Shown: positions 1-8,145 of the stretch, piece after piece
Numbering within the stretch: position 1 is the stretch's first letter
How the letters are laid out: each line of letters opens with the position of its first letter
Origin: a virus
Direction: 5' to 3' (one strand)
Virus record (IMG/VR): IMGVR_UViG_3300021964_000480
Span: 1 to 25,201 of that record
DNA length: 25,201 nt
Position numbers and translations under genes: made by a program
Notes under the pieces: model-generated
Database searches by the model: none
The model's input: the letters and a program-made list of their open reading frames with translations, nothing else
Told to the model about the DNA's origin: nothing

Positions 1-501
1 AGACAAATAAGTTTTACCTTTGATGTGTATCCAAAAACAAGACAAGAAATGCCAGTTCTATGGGAAAAAATAAATTATTTATACGGAATGTGTTATCCTA
101 ATTATGTAACGGCTTATGGTGGAGACAGTATGGTTTCACCAATCACAACTTTAACCATTGGTAATTTATACACCGATACACCTGGATACATTTCATCAAT
201 CAACTTATCAATTCCTGATAATTCAACTTGGGAAATAGAAGATAATTTACAATTACCACATTATTGTCAAATAGCTGTTGAATATGTTTACATTGGAAAA
301 TACTTACCAAACGCAAAAGGAAAACACTTTGAACTAAATTGGATAAAAGATAGTAATGAAAAAAGAGGAACTTACAACGAAGATTTAAAAACCATTAACA
401 GAACAAACTACGAGTGGTTAGACCCGGATAATAAAAGTTTACGAGAAGTATTAAAAGACGAATTACAAAGTTTATGGTTTGCATCACAAGGACTTGATTA
501 A
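1..501 (+). CDS. Baseplate/tail-tube-associated structural protein, 5' truncated by window
   Basis: The frame is open from base 1 and runs to a stop at 499-501, so 166 residues of the C-terminal part are visible and the true start lies outside the window. A GTG at 25 could be read as a start, but the frame continues upstream with plausible protein (RQISFTFDVYPKTR), so I treat it as internal. The visible part has alternating hydrophobic and polar residues typical of a beta-rich virion domain, with a segment SPITTLTIGNLYTDTPGYI followed by a Trp-Glu-Ile stretch. From memory this resembles C-terminal domains of T4-type tail-tube initiator or baseplate proteins (gp48/gp54-like), but I cannot assign it firmly. 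It ends two bases before a gp53-like wedge gene, which supports a baseplate role. Confidence 0.6.
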   Translation, partial: RQISFTFDVYPKTRQEMPVLWEKINYLYGMCYPNYVTAYGGDSMVSPITTLTIGNLYTDTPGYISSINLSIPDNSTWEIEDNLQLPHYCQIAVEYVYIGKYLPNAKGKHFELNWIKDSNEKRGTYNEDLKTINRTNYEWLDPDNKSLREVLKDELQSLWFASQGLD

Positions 502-503
502 CA

Positions 504-806
504 ATGAGTAGATATAACGGAACAAGAATAAAACGAAACAAAGATTTAAATAGAGTATATTCATACACTATGTATCCAAAAATTCCATTGAAAAATTCAG
601 ATATATTTATTACGCCTTCATATGGAACAAGGTTAGAATTATTAGCAAATGAATATTACAAAGACCCAACTTTGTGGTGGATTATTGCACAAGCAAACGG
701 AATAAAAGGTTTTACAGCACTTACAACAGAAAATTTTAAAGGACAACTTCGCATTCCAACAGAAATACAAAGTATATTAAATGAATTTTCATCAATGAAT
801 AGGTAA
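504..806 (+). CDS. 53: Baseplate wedge protein, gp53-like (LysM-type)
   Basis: This 100-residue protein contains the signature YGTRLELLANEYYKDPTLWW, followed by IIAQANGI and near the C-terminus GQLRIP. Such a 'large steps, slow enzyme-like' LysM pattern (L-A-x-x-Y-x-x-P-x-L-W-W-I-I-A-x-A-N ... L-R-I-P) is known from T4 gp53 and P2 gpX-type tail proteins, which join baseplate wedges around the hub. T4 gp53 is about twice as long, so this is a reduced version containing mainly the LysM-like core. The start ATG at 504 comes two bases after the preceding stop, and the next gene begins four bases after this one's stop, consistent with a translationally coupled late operon. The family call is good; the exact structural position is inferred. 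Confidence 0.7.
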   Translation: MSRYNGTRIKRNKDLNRVYSYTMYPKIPLKNSDIFITPSYGTRLELLANEYYKDPTLWWIIAQANGIKGFTALTTENFKGQLRIPTEIQSILNEFSSMNR

Positions 807-810
807 TACA

Positions 811-3800
811 ATGTTAGGTTATCCAATTCACCCAGAAATACAAAAAACTTTAAACGAAAGAAAACAAGTTTTAAAAAGAAATAAAAATCCTTATAAACTA
901 ACTAAGGGTAAAAATCCAAGTAAAGAAATTCAAAAAAATATTGTAAGAACACCATACATTAGTATGTTATCATCACCAAAGTTAGTTTCACCAACAGGTA
1001 ATTTAGATAATGAAAATTTCCCTTCAAATGAGGATATAATTTTAAGTAATCAAGAATATAGTCGTGCTCAAGGAGAAGTAAATTTTAGTCCAATAAATTA
1101 TGGTTTTGAATTATATTCTGATGTCCAAAAACAAGGTGGTAAATACAAATATGAACCAGATAAAAATTCAGATGGGACTCAAAGATACCAATCACAATTT
1201 AAAGCACAACCTGGTATAATATCTTTAACATCAGAATATCAATCTACTTCAAATGTTTATTTTGTTCGTAGAGTTTCAATAACTTGGAAATGTCATCACT
1301 TAGATGATTTAGAAAGATTATCTTATCGTTTTTTAACTTTAAATAGATTAGTTTATATTGAGTGGGGTTGGAATTATGCCGATAAACCAGCAACAACTTT
1401 TATCACTCCAGAAAATCTTGAAAATATAAGAAATCCAAGAACACTAAGAAGAAAAGTTATTGAAGAAGGAAAAGGTAATTTTGATGCTGTCATAGGGTAT
1501 ATTGAAAACTTTGAGTGGACATCAACGGGTGGTGGATTTGAATGCAGAACCGACATTGTTTCACAAGGTTCTGATATTTTATCTCAAAGAATTAATGATG
1601 ATGTTGTTAAGATAAAAAAAGAAAAATTTGAAAATGAAAGAGTTCCGATTGGATTTGAAGAACAGAAAATCCCAGTTTTTACAGAAGGATTAGGTGTTGA
1701 CAATTTAGAAGAAGCTACGGGAACTTTTGATGATGTTGAATTTAAAACAATTAAAAGAGCTGTTACAGCCGACAGAGGAACAACAACTATTCAAACACAA
1801 GAAGACGGAAGTGTAGATATTCAAACAGAACGAGGACTTGAATTTACCGAAAGTTTTAATTTTGTATTGAATAATTTACATTTAACAATTCAAGAATTAT
1901 TTACAGACCCTAAAGATGTTGAAATTAGTAAAACAACACTTTTTGCTAATCAAACAGAAGTTGAACAAAAATATGATGACTTACAGAAAGAAAAAGATGA
2001 TGAATATGATGAAATAGAAAATAAAGTTCGAGAAGAATACTACAACAATGATTTTTCTAATTGGCCTAATGGAGTTAAAGGATTTGGTATAGGTTCCGGT
2101 GGTAGAATCAAAAGAGAAGCAGATAGAAGATTTAGAGAGCAAAATAGTGACACTAGTTATAATAGAATAATTGGTGGTCAATCACAAATAACTAGACAAC
2201 AAAAAGCACAAGAATTAAATAGTGAAACAACTCGTAACAGAAACGAAACAATAACCAAACAAATAAAATACGATAAAAATTTAATTCAAGCATCTATACG
2301 AACAAGATATCAAAGAAAAGCCTCCGATTACCTTGTCCAAACAGGAACCTATGTAGGACCAGAAGACACTACTGAAACACTTGCAAAAGAAACTTGGATT
2401 CGTTGGGGTTGGTTTGAAGACAATATATTGAATAGATTTTTTGGGTTAGTAAATAAAGAAGGAACACCAATATTAGAATTTAGAAGCATTAGAGAACGAA
2501 GTGATAAAGAAATGAGTGAAATGGCAGAAAAAATTTATTTCGGAGCAAGTGATGACCCAGTATCAAGAAAAGCGGCTCAAGAAACGGCTCAATATTATTT
2601 ATCAAATAAAAAGTTTTACCAAGAAAAAATACACAATCACCCAAATTTTTTAACAGAAGATATTTACAAATTTATATTTCCTGGTAAATTTAAACTTGGT
2701 GATGCAGAAGAACAAAACAACAGATTTGAAAGTGAAAGTAAATCATTGTCAAAAAAAGGATTTGAAGAAAGAGGTTTGTTTAAAAAAGGTGCCACAGAAA
2801 TAGGGCAGCTTCCTGAAATGTCAGCTGCAAAATTATTTATAAAAAGAGACCAAGAAACCGCTAAAATAATTGATGCACAAATTTTAATAACAGGAGACAT
2901 TCAATTATCTGAAATTGAAAAAATACTTTCAGCTAAAACAGTTGGTGATGTGTTTAGTGGTGGAAGACTAGGTGATGAAGTTTTAAAATCAGTAGATATT
3001 GAAGAACTAAAGTTAGAAGCAGAAAAATATAGATTTTTAAAAGTTTTAGAACTTGTTCTTCGTGATGAATCAACAATCAACTCTTTTGATGACCCATCAA
3101 ATGACTATCGTGGTATTTTAAGAAATGTATTTATAAATGTAGAACATTTAAAAATAATATTTAAAGATATGACAACACTAGGAGGAGGTATTAGTCAATT
3201 ATTAGAGTCATTTAATAGTTCTGCTCCAATATTTAGTTTAGTTCCAATGTTAAATGTTGCGGAAAATGACGGACAAGTTATCTTTACTAGTTCTAAATTT
3301 TTACCAGATTATTTACCCGATACTGAAGATATTTATACTTTTCCAATAAAAATTACTGAAAGTTTTATAAAATCAACAAATCTAGCATCAGACATCACAA
3401 GTGAAGGTGTTAAAATTTTATTATCAAAAAGATACGCAGAAGAATCAGATAATATAATTGATAAAAAAACAGGAGGAAATATTGCAGCACAACTTGATTT
3501 TGATAGACAAGGAACAACCGGAATACTTAAATTAGATAATGCGGAATATTTTGCAGGAGTTCCACCTTATCAGTTTGCAAGACTTGGTGATAAATTTAGT
3601 AAATGGGGACAAAAAGATGGAGATTTTACAAAACCATTATCATTTACAGACGGAATAGACTTTGGAGTTATTACAAATCCATATAATGTTGATAAAATTC
3701 GAAAAAACATAACCACTAAAGAAGCCGCACAAGACGAAAAAACAACAGAAACTTTGGGTAAAGTTTCAGTAGAGTTTCCAGGAAACTACACAGAAAATGG

Positions 3801-4215
3801 ACAATTAAAAATTTCGTTAAAAGAAAAAAATAAAAAAAACCAAGAAGAAGAAGACAAAAAATCAAGATTTAAAGAAGCTTCACCTTATGATGAATTAGGA
3901 CTTTTATTTTTAACCAATACAATGAGTATGGACGGAATAGCAGGTATTCACCCAGGCAATATATACACAAGTAATTATTTACCTGATAAATTTACAAATA
4001 ATGGTTGTTATTTCTTTATGCAAAATGTTTCACAAACCATAGATGCTTCCACTTGGACTACCGAAGTAACTGGTCGTGTGTTGTGGAACTTTAAAAGAAA
4101 AAATGGTAATATTGGTTTAAAAGAAAGAGGAGAAGTAGTTAGAGGAGAAGAATCAGATGAAATTGAAGTTAGTGTATCCCCTAATGCTTTTAGTGGTGAT
4201 GTGGAAAGACAATAA
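811..4215 (+). CDS. Large baseplate hub-like structural protein
   Basis: This protein has 1134 residues. The N-terminal part (about residues 130-190) reads like a hub or baseplate domain: a P-G-I-I-S-L-T-S segment, then VSITWKCHHLDDLERL from residue 155, then VYIEWGW at 181-187. The pattern resembles 'no more than one EWGW turn after a Leu-rich helix' in large baseplate proteins of marine T4-like phages. The middle (about 390-510) is highly charged and probably helical. Near the C-terminus (about 1031-1095) a Gly-rich G-I-A-G-I-H-P-G-N turn, a Cys-Tyr-Phe-Phe strand and an S-T-W-T-T-E-V strand look like the closing domain of gp27/gpD/VgrG-type hubs. I see no lysozyme motif, unlike T4 gp5. Position after gp53 supports a baseplate function. 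Exact equivalence to a T4 gene is unresolved. Confidence 0.6.
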   Translation: MLGYPIHPEIQKTLNERKQVLKRNKNPYKLTKGKNPSKEIQKNIVRTPYISMLSSPKLVSPTGNLDNENFPSNEDIILSNQEYSRAQGEVNFSPINYGFELYSDVQKQGGKYKYEPDKNSDGTQRYQSQFKAQPGIISLTSEYQSTSNVYFVRRVSITWKCHHLDDLERLSYRFLTLNRLVYIEWGWNYADKPATTFITPENLENIRNPRTLRRKVIEEGKGNFDAVIGYIENFEWTSTGGGFECRTDIVSQGSDILSQRINDDVVKIKKEKFENERVPIGFEEQKIPVFTEGLGVDNLEEATGTFDDVEFKTIKRAVTADRGTTTIQTQEDGSVDIQTERGLEFTESFNFVLNNLHLTIQELFTDPKDVEISKTTLFANQTEVEQKYDDLQKEKDDEYDEIENKVREEYYNNDFSNWPNGVKGFGIGSGGRIKREADRRFREQNSDTSYNRIIGGQSQITRQQKAQELNSETTRNRNETITKQIKYDKNLIQASIRTRYQRKASDYLVQTGTYVGPEDTTETLAKETWIRWGWFEDNILNRFFGLVNKEGTPILEFRSIRERSDKEMSEMAEKIYFGASDDPVSRKAAQETAQYYLSNKKFYQEKIHNHPNFLTEDIYKFIFPGKFKLGDAEEQNNRFESESKSLSKKGFEERGLFKKGATEIGQLPEMSAAKLFIKRDQETAKIIDAQILITGDIQLSEIEKILSAKTVGDVFSGGRLGDEVLKSVDIEELKLEAEKYRFLKVLELVLRDESTINSFDDPSNDYRGILRNVFINVEHLKIIFKDMTTLGGGISQLLESFNSSAPIFSLVPMLNVAENDGQVIFTSSKFLPDYLPDTEDIYTFPIKITESFIKSTNLASDITSEGVKILLSKRYAEESDNIIDKKTGGNIAAQLDFDRQGTTGILKLDNAEYFAGVPPYQFARLGDKFSKWGQKDGDFTKPLSFTDGIDFGVITNPYNVDKIRKNITTKEAAQDEKTTETLGKVSVEFPGNYTENGQLKISLKEKNKKNQEEEDKKSRFKEASPYDELGLLFLTNTMSMDGIAGIHPGNIYTSNYLPDKFTNNGCYFFMQNVSQTIDASTWTTEVTGRVLWNFKRKNGNIGLKERGEVVRGEESDEIEVSVSPNAFSGDVERQ

Positions 4216-4844
4216 TGGATAAAAAATTTATAGACATTATAACAAAAAATTCTTTTCAAGTAATAAAAAGTGCCGGTGTTACTAAAAGAAATGAATTTGT
4301 TGATATCAACGATACTAAAATACCAGAGGGAATTCCTTATCATATTCATAGAACTCGTGATAAACAAGAATTTTATATGACAAGTGCACAACACGAAACA
4401 AATTCAATTTTAATTTTTAAAGAAAAAGGTGGTATAACAGATTTTTACAGATACAAAAGTTTGATTGATAAAAAATCAGAAATTTATTTACAAGAAACAC
4501 CAACAATACCAACTGAAACTGATTATGAAAGAGGATTTATTACATTGTATTTTGCAAGACAAGCTAATGATAAAAATTCAAAAGTGTTTCAAATTACAAA
4601 AGAAGATTATGATTTAAAAACACCTTTTTATGAAAAAAAGAATTTAACATTAAAAATAACAGGAACTATTGATAATGTAATTTCTTATAACGAAAGTATA
4701 ATTGAAACAACTGATGCTTATTTTCCTGGAATTTCACTTGTAATATCATCATTATCTTATTATCAAGAATCAAGATTTTCCACAAGTTCACCAAGTTCAA
4801 CAAGTGGTGGTTCTTCTGGTGGTAGTAGTGGAGGTGGTTATTAA
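4215..4844 (+). CDS. Unrecognised virion-region protein with Gly/Ser-rich C-terminus
   Basis: A 209-residue protein I do not recognise. Its ATG shares one base with the stop of the preceding hub-like gene (TAATG), so it is translationally coupled to a structural gene and is probably also a virion component. The body is mixed beta/alpha with a segment GFITLYFARQANDKNSKVF near residue 107 and a long beta-rich stretch after that. The final 20 or so residues are almost only Ser, Gly and Thr (SSGGSSGGSSGGGY), a flexible low-complexity tail seen on some surface or tail-tip proteins. There is no signal peptide, membrane segment or catalytic motif. This is the last gene of the structural block, and a weak A/T-rich stem-loop follows it. 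Confidence 0.5.
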   Translation: MDKKFIDIITKNSFQVIKSAGVTKRNEFVDINDTKIPEGIPYHIHRTRDKQEFYMTSAQHETNSILIFKEKGGITDFYRYKSLIDKKSEIYLQETPTIPTETDYERGFITLYFARQANDKNSKVFQITKEDYDLKTPFYEKKNLTLKITGTIDNVISYNESIIETTDAYFPGISLVISSLSYYQESRFSTSSPSSTSGGSSGGSSGGGY

Positions 4845-4869
4845 AAAAACTTTGTAATTTGAGTTTTTT
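4844..4869 (+). terminator. Weak A/T-rich stem-loop at the end of the structural block
   Basis: A perfect 8-bp inverted repeat AAAAAACT / AGTTTTTT (4844-4851 and 4862-4869) encloses a 10-base loop, with the T-run forming the 3' arm. It sits just after the stop of the last structural gene and overlaps the -35 region of the next promoter-like element. The stem has only one G-C pair, so it may be a weak terminator working in either direction, or simply A/T-rich sequence. Confidence 0.35.
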
Positions 4870-4884
4870 ACATTATATTTATTA
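4852..4884 (+). promoter_or_regulatory. Putative promoter of the polA-like gene and downstream cassette
   Basis: TTGTAA (4852-4857), a 16-base spacer, then TATATT within TATATTTATTA (4874-4884). It lies 15 bases before the ATG at 4900. The TATATTTATT core recurs upstream of most other transcription-unit starts in the window. The match to a host sigma70-type promoter is moderate, and a phage-specific factor could equally read it. Confidence 0.5.
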
Positions 4885-4899
4885 CTAAATTAAGGTTAT

Positions 4900-6201
4900 A
4901 TGATAGTTCAGAATAAAAAGCAACTACAACAAATTATAAATGAGCACATCAATAGTGAAATGGTATTGATACCAACACTATGTGATAAGAATCTGCATCC
5001 AATACAAAATGAATTATCGTTGTTGTATGTAAAATGGTTATCAACAAATCAAGAAAGTATTATCGTGTTGAACCACTCAGAACAACGACAAGATAACGAT
5101 TTAAATGTAAAATTTGTTGAAAAAGCTCTTGACATTAATAAAGAAAATAAGTATATTTATAATAGGAAATCCTTTAACCATATCCTATCGTTAAACTCAC
5201 TAAATGATACCAATTTGACCTTTTATTTAGAGGCGGGTAATCCACTTTACATTGATAATTTAACGACAAATTCACACGATTTTTTCAATATAAATTTCCA
5301 TAACTTAAAAAATATCAACAGATACATACCAATTATGAAACACTTGGAATACAATAGAAAATTGGTAAATAAGATGAAAGATTTATATTATTATGATAAA
5401 AATAATCAAAAATATAACCAAAATGTTATCAATAATTTAACCAAAATAGAACATAATGGACTATTCACAACAGATAACGAATATCAATATTCAGAATATA
5501 ATATCTATACTTCAACCGGAAGACCAAGTAATCGTTTTGGTGGTGTTAATTTTGCAGCACTAAATAAATCTGACGGAACAAGAAAAAAATATATTAGTCG
5601 TTATGGTGATGAGGGTTGTATGATTGAAATGGATTATGATGCGTATCACTTACGATTAATCGCAGAAATAGTAGGATATAAATTTCCAGAGGGTTCGGTT
5701 CACCAATATTTAGCTAATCACTATGGGGTTGATTATGATAAATCTAAATCACTTTCGTTTAAATATTTGTATGGTGAGATTCCTTATATGATAGCTAAAA
5801 AAATACCATTTTTCTCAAAAGTTCAAAAGTATATTGATAAAAAATGGCAGGAGTATAAAAGGAATAATTTTGTCGTTTCTGATATTTATAATAGAAAGAT
5901 TGGTAAGAATATTAGGTTTACTAATAAAAGTAAATTATTTAATTATTGCATTCAATTGTTAGAAACTGAAAACAATATGAAAGTGTTAGATGATTTACTT
6001 CCAATATTAAAAGGCAAGAAAACAAAAATTGTGTTGTATAGTTATGATTCATTTTTGTTTGATTTTCACAAAGAAGACGGAATATACTTTATAAAAGAAA
6101 TTAAACAAACTATTGAACAGAACAAAACTTATCCGGTAAAAGTTGCTTGGGGTAAGAATTATCACAAAATACAAGACATAACAGAGAAGTTTAATGATTA
6201 A
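4900..6201 (+). CDS. Divergent family A DNA polymerase-like protein (no nuclease domains)
   Basis: This 433-residue protein has the polymerase core signatures of family A. They appear in order: TSTGRPS at 204-210 (T-G-R-x-S element), motif A D245-Y-D-A-Y-H-L-R-L-I-A (compare DYSQIELRLLA), motif B K283-S-L-S-F287-K-Y-L-Y291-G (the K-x3-F-x3-Y spacing of Klenow K758/F762/Y766), and motif C Y382-D383-S with hydrophobic flanks (compare HDE). The motif B arginine four residues before the lysine is replaced by Tyr279, and motif C lacks His and Glu. The N-terminal ~200 residues show no recognisable 5' or 3' exonuclease motifs. Both catalytic aspartates remain, so activity is possible but unproven. 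The same genome carries a complete family B polymerase at 20197. Its stop overlaps the start of the HAD gene by 8 bases. Confidence 0.7.
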   Translation: MIVQNKKQLQQIINEHINSEMVLIPTLCDKNLHPIQNELSLLYVKWLSTNQESIIVLNHSEQRQDNDLNVKFVEKALDINKENKYIYNRKSFNHILSLNSLNDTNLTFYLEAGNPLYIDNLTTNSHDFFNINFHNLKNINRYIPIMKHLEYNRKLVNKMKDLYYYDKNNQKYNQNVINNLTKIEHNGLFTTDNEYQYSEYNIYTSTGRPSNRFGGVNFAALNKSDGTRKKYISRYGDEGCMIEMDYDAYHLRLIAEIVGYKFPEGSVHQYLANHYGVDYDKSKSLSFKYLYGEIPYMIAKKIPFFSKVQKYIDKKWQEYKRNNFVVSDIYNRKIGKNIRFTNKSKLFNYCIQLLETENNMKVLDDLLPILKGKKTKIVLYSYDSFLFDFHKEDGIYFIKEIKQTIEQNKTYPVKVAWGKNYHKIQDITEKFND

Positions 6202-6715
6202 ATTGAAAAGTTTAATTTTAGAAAAAAAATTAAGAGTGTTTGATTTTGATGATACATTAGTAAAATCAAATTCAAAAATATATGTAATTAATAAAGGAAA
6301 AAGAAAAACATTAACAACTGGTGAATATGCAATATATAAATCTAAACCAGGTGATAAGTTTGATTTTTCTGATTTTGATAAAGTAATAGCACCTAAACAA
6401 ATTAAAGCAATGTTTAAGGTGTTCAAAAACATTTACAGAGCTTCCGGAAACAGAAGATTAACAATTTTAACAGCAAGAGGAGCATATAAACCGGTTCGTC
6501 AGTTTTTTAAGGATATTGGATATGATGTTTATGTTGTAGCTTTATCGAGTTCTAATCCAAAAGATAAATCTGATTGGATTGAAACACAAATAAAACAAGG
6601 ATATGATGATGTGTTGTTTTTTGATGATTCAAAGAAAAATATAAATACTGTGAACAAGTTAAAGAAAAAATATCCTGATATTAAAATGATTACGAGGTTA
6701 GTTAATTATGATTAG
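6194..6715 (+). CDS. HAD-superfamily phosphatase with possible capsid-targeting leader
   Basis: A 173-residue protein with the full HAD motif set: motif I D17-F-D-D-T-L-V, motif II L-T93-A-R-G, and motif IV FFDD at 142-145 followed by S-K-K-N. It is a small HAD with little cap, resembling phage nucleotidases or polynucleotide 3'-phosphatases; substrate is not determined. The first ten residues MIKLKSLILE precede the first beta strand (KKLRVFDFDDT) and are not part of the HAD fold. They match the form of T4 internal-protein leaders (about 10 residues ending in L/I-x-E), which prohead protease removes. Cleavage after Glu10 would leave an ordinary HAD start. The ATG overlaps the polA-like stop by 8 bases, with GAGAAG upstream as ribosome binding site. 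HAD assignment is strong; packaging is inference. Confidence 0.8.
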   Translation: MIKLKSLILEKKLRVFDFDDTLVKSNSKIYVINKGKRKTLTTGEYAIYKSKPGDKFDFSDFDKVIAPKQIKAMFKVFKNIYRASGNRRLTILTARGAYKPVRQFFKDIGYDVYVVALSSSNPKDKSDWIETQIKQGYDDVLFFDDSKKNINTVNKLKKKYPDIKMITRLVNYD

Positions 6716-7250
6716 ATTAATGGAAATGGTTAAATATCGTCATATTCGTCCTTTTACAAAGGTTGAAATGAACCATATTACTGATGAGTATTTAAATAAC
6801 AATAAATATAAAGAAGTGATGCCTGAGTTCGCAAAAGATAAAGATGATGTGTTGACAAAATTACAAAAGATTGACCAATTAGAATATCTTTCAGAAAAAG
6901 AATTATCAAGATTAAACAATTCTAAAATACCTTCTATACAAAATAGTGGTAGAGATGTTGCAAATTTAATCGGACAAGAGAGATTTAATTATAAAGAAAT
7001 TTATGACGGAATAAAATCAACACCACCTAAAAAATTTACACCACCAGTAGTGGTTGAAGATAAAAAAGGAAGATTATTTGTATTGGACGGAGATGATAAA
7101 TTAACCATCTTTGTTGCATTAGGTGGTAATCTACCAGTTAAAAAAGTAAGTTATAGTAAAGAATTTAACAAAGAAACTATGGAATATTATAATAAATCAC
7201 ATATGAACGATTTAAGTTCTCACGCAGGTTCAATCGGAGTAGGTTATTAA
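6708..7250 (+). CDS. ParB/sulfiredoxin-fold domain protein
   Basis: This is a 180-residue protein. Residues 110-148 read F-T-P-P-V-V-V, a short loop, then GRLFVLDGDDKLTIFVALGG and a P-V-K-K-V strand. This is the layout of the ParB N-terminal/Srx-like domain (P-P-I-V-V ... y-v-l-D-G-x-H-R-l ... A-l-G ... v-p-V). The usual H-R after D-G is replaced by D-D-K, so classic nucleotide-binding chemistry may be altered. The N-terminal 100 residues are charged and helical with no motif I recognise. It overlaps the HAD gene by 8 bases and ends one base before the putative ADP-ribosyltransferase. Its start MIRLME is similar to the leaders of its neighbours and contains L-M-E, but much closer to the N-terminus, so I do not count it as a clear targeting leader. 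Confidence 0.55.
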   Translation: MIRLMEMVKYRHIRPFTKVEMNHITDEYLNNNKYKEVMPEFAKDKDDVLTKLQKIDQLEYLSEKELSRLNNSKIPSIQNSGRDVANLIGQERFNYKEIYDGIKSTPPKKFTPPVVVEDKKGRLFVLDGDDKLTIFVALGGNLPVKKVSYSKEFNKETMEYYNKSHMNDLSSHAGSIGVGY

Positions 7251-7251
7251 G

Positions 7252-8145
7252 ATGATAAAATTAAAAGATTTACTAAACGAAGCAGAACCAAAATTCCAAT
7301 CAGTTCATACAAAATCAACATTTAATTCTACATTTGGTGGTTGGTATACTAAATGGGTGCCATTATCTACTAAAAAAATACAAAGTATTATCGGTAAAGA
7401 AAAAGTAAGTGTATTTCACGTTGGTAATGCAGAATATGAAAGGGACATAAAACAAGTTGAAAGAATCGTTGGAAAAAAAGGAACACTATCTACATTTACA
7501 TCAGTAGACAAAGGTGAGAAACTTGCAAAAGGAAAAGGTATACAAACAGGTGGTGGTATCATTTATCAAATAGAAGGAACTTTATTAGTTGCAAGCACAA
7601 GAGATATGCAATCGCATCCAGACAAAACAGGTCGTAGATGGATTGACCCGTATTGGTTAGCAGGTGATACTATCGGTAGAAAAATGAGGAAAGAAATAAA
7701 AAGTGGAACTGAAAAACTCAAAATAGACGAAAATTCTTGGGACAAGATACAAGATAAACTTGATGCTGAAGTAAGAAAAGAAACAGGTTATGGTGATACT
7801 CATTATGACCGAGATATATATGAAGCAGAACTTAAAAAACAATTAGGCCCTTACAAAAGAGATTGGATTAAAAAATATATTGATATGTGTTATAAAATTA
7901 TTGATAAATACAAAAAACAAATTAAAAAACACATATTAAGTCAAAAAGATAAAAAATCAGAACACGGGTGGAACGAAATACTCGTTAATCAAATTAAAGT
8001 TAAAGATATATTTTTATTAAAGAGAAGTGCTTTACCAAACATTAAAAAAGCAGCAGAAAAAATTGCAACAGGTCAAGTTACCGTAGGTTCACCAGCACAA
8101 TTTAGAAAATGGTATAATGAACGAGGTGGTATTATTAATGAATAA
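7252..8145 (+). CDS. Putative ADP-ribosyltransferase with possible capsid-targeting leader
   Basis: A 297-residue protein. The leader MIKLKDLLNE followed by Ala has L-x-E at residues 8-10, very like the T4 Alt/internal-protein leader cut by prohead protease. The body suggests an ADP-ribosyltransferase fold: a strand V-S-V-F-H56-V-G, an S80-T-F-T-S84 strand (compare the STS motif), a Gly-rich turn leading to GGGIIYQIEGTLLV, and late in the protein H-G-W-N-E242-I-L-V-N-Q-I followed by a hydrophobic strand, where the catalytic Glu would lie. A helical insertion (about 140-230) separates these parts. T4 packages its transferase Alt in the head and injects it, so the combination is sensible. However, the match is by pattern only, the first catalytic position is His rather than Arg, and other folds are possible. 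It starts one base after the preceding stop. Confidence 0.45.
   Translation: MIKLKDLLNEAEPKFQSVHTKSTFNSTFGGWYTKWVPLSTKKIQSIIGKEKVSVFHVGNAEYERDIKQVERIVGKKGTLSTFTSVDKGEKLAKGKGIQTGGGIIYQIEGTLLVASTRDMQSHPDKTGRRWIDPYWLAGDTIGRKMRKEIKSGTEKLKIDENSWDKIQDKLDAEVRKETGYGDTHYDRDIYEAELKKQLGPYKRDWIKKYIDMCYKIIDKYKKQIKKHILSQKDKKSEHGWNEILVNQIKVKDIFLLKRSALPNIKKAAEKIATGQVTVGSPAQFRKWYNERGGIINE

Noticed and set aside
4008-4394. Open frames of 60-130 codons on the minus strand (here, and around 6049-6432, 9684-10019, 16084-16461)
   Set aside because: All lie opposite well-supported genes, lack recognisable domains and ribosome binding sites, and are rich in Phe, Leu and Ile as expected from antisense of Lys/Glu-rich coding sequence.
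6640-6647. T4 late-promoter sequence TATAAATA upstream of the ParB-like gene, with others inside genes (e.g. near 9452)
   Set aside because: Several copies are expected by chance in sequence this AT-rich, and they lie inside coding regions without a consistent distance to starts.
8117-8137. Upstream in-frame ATG as start of the large internal-protein-like gene
   Set aside because: The ATG at 8138 has the better ribosome binding site position, gives the 8-base overlap typical here and exposes a leader similar to the neighbouring proteins.
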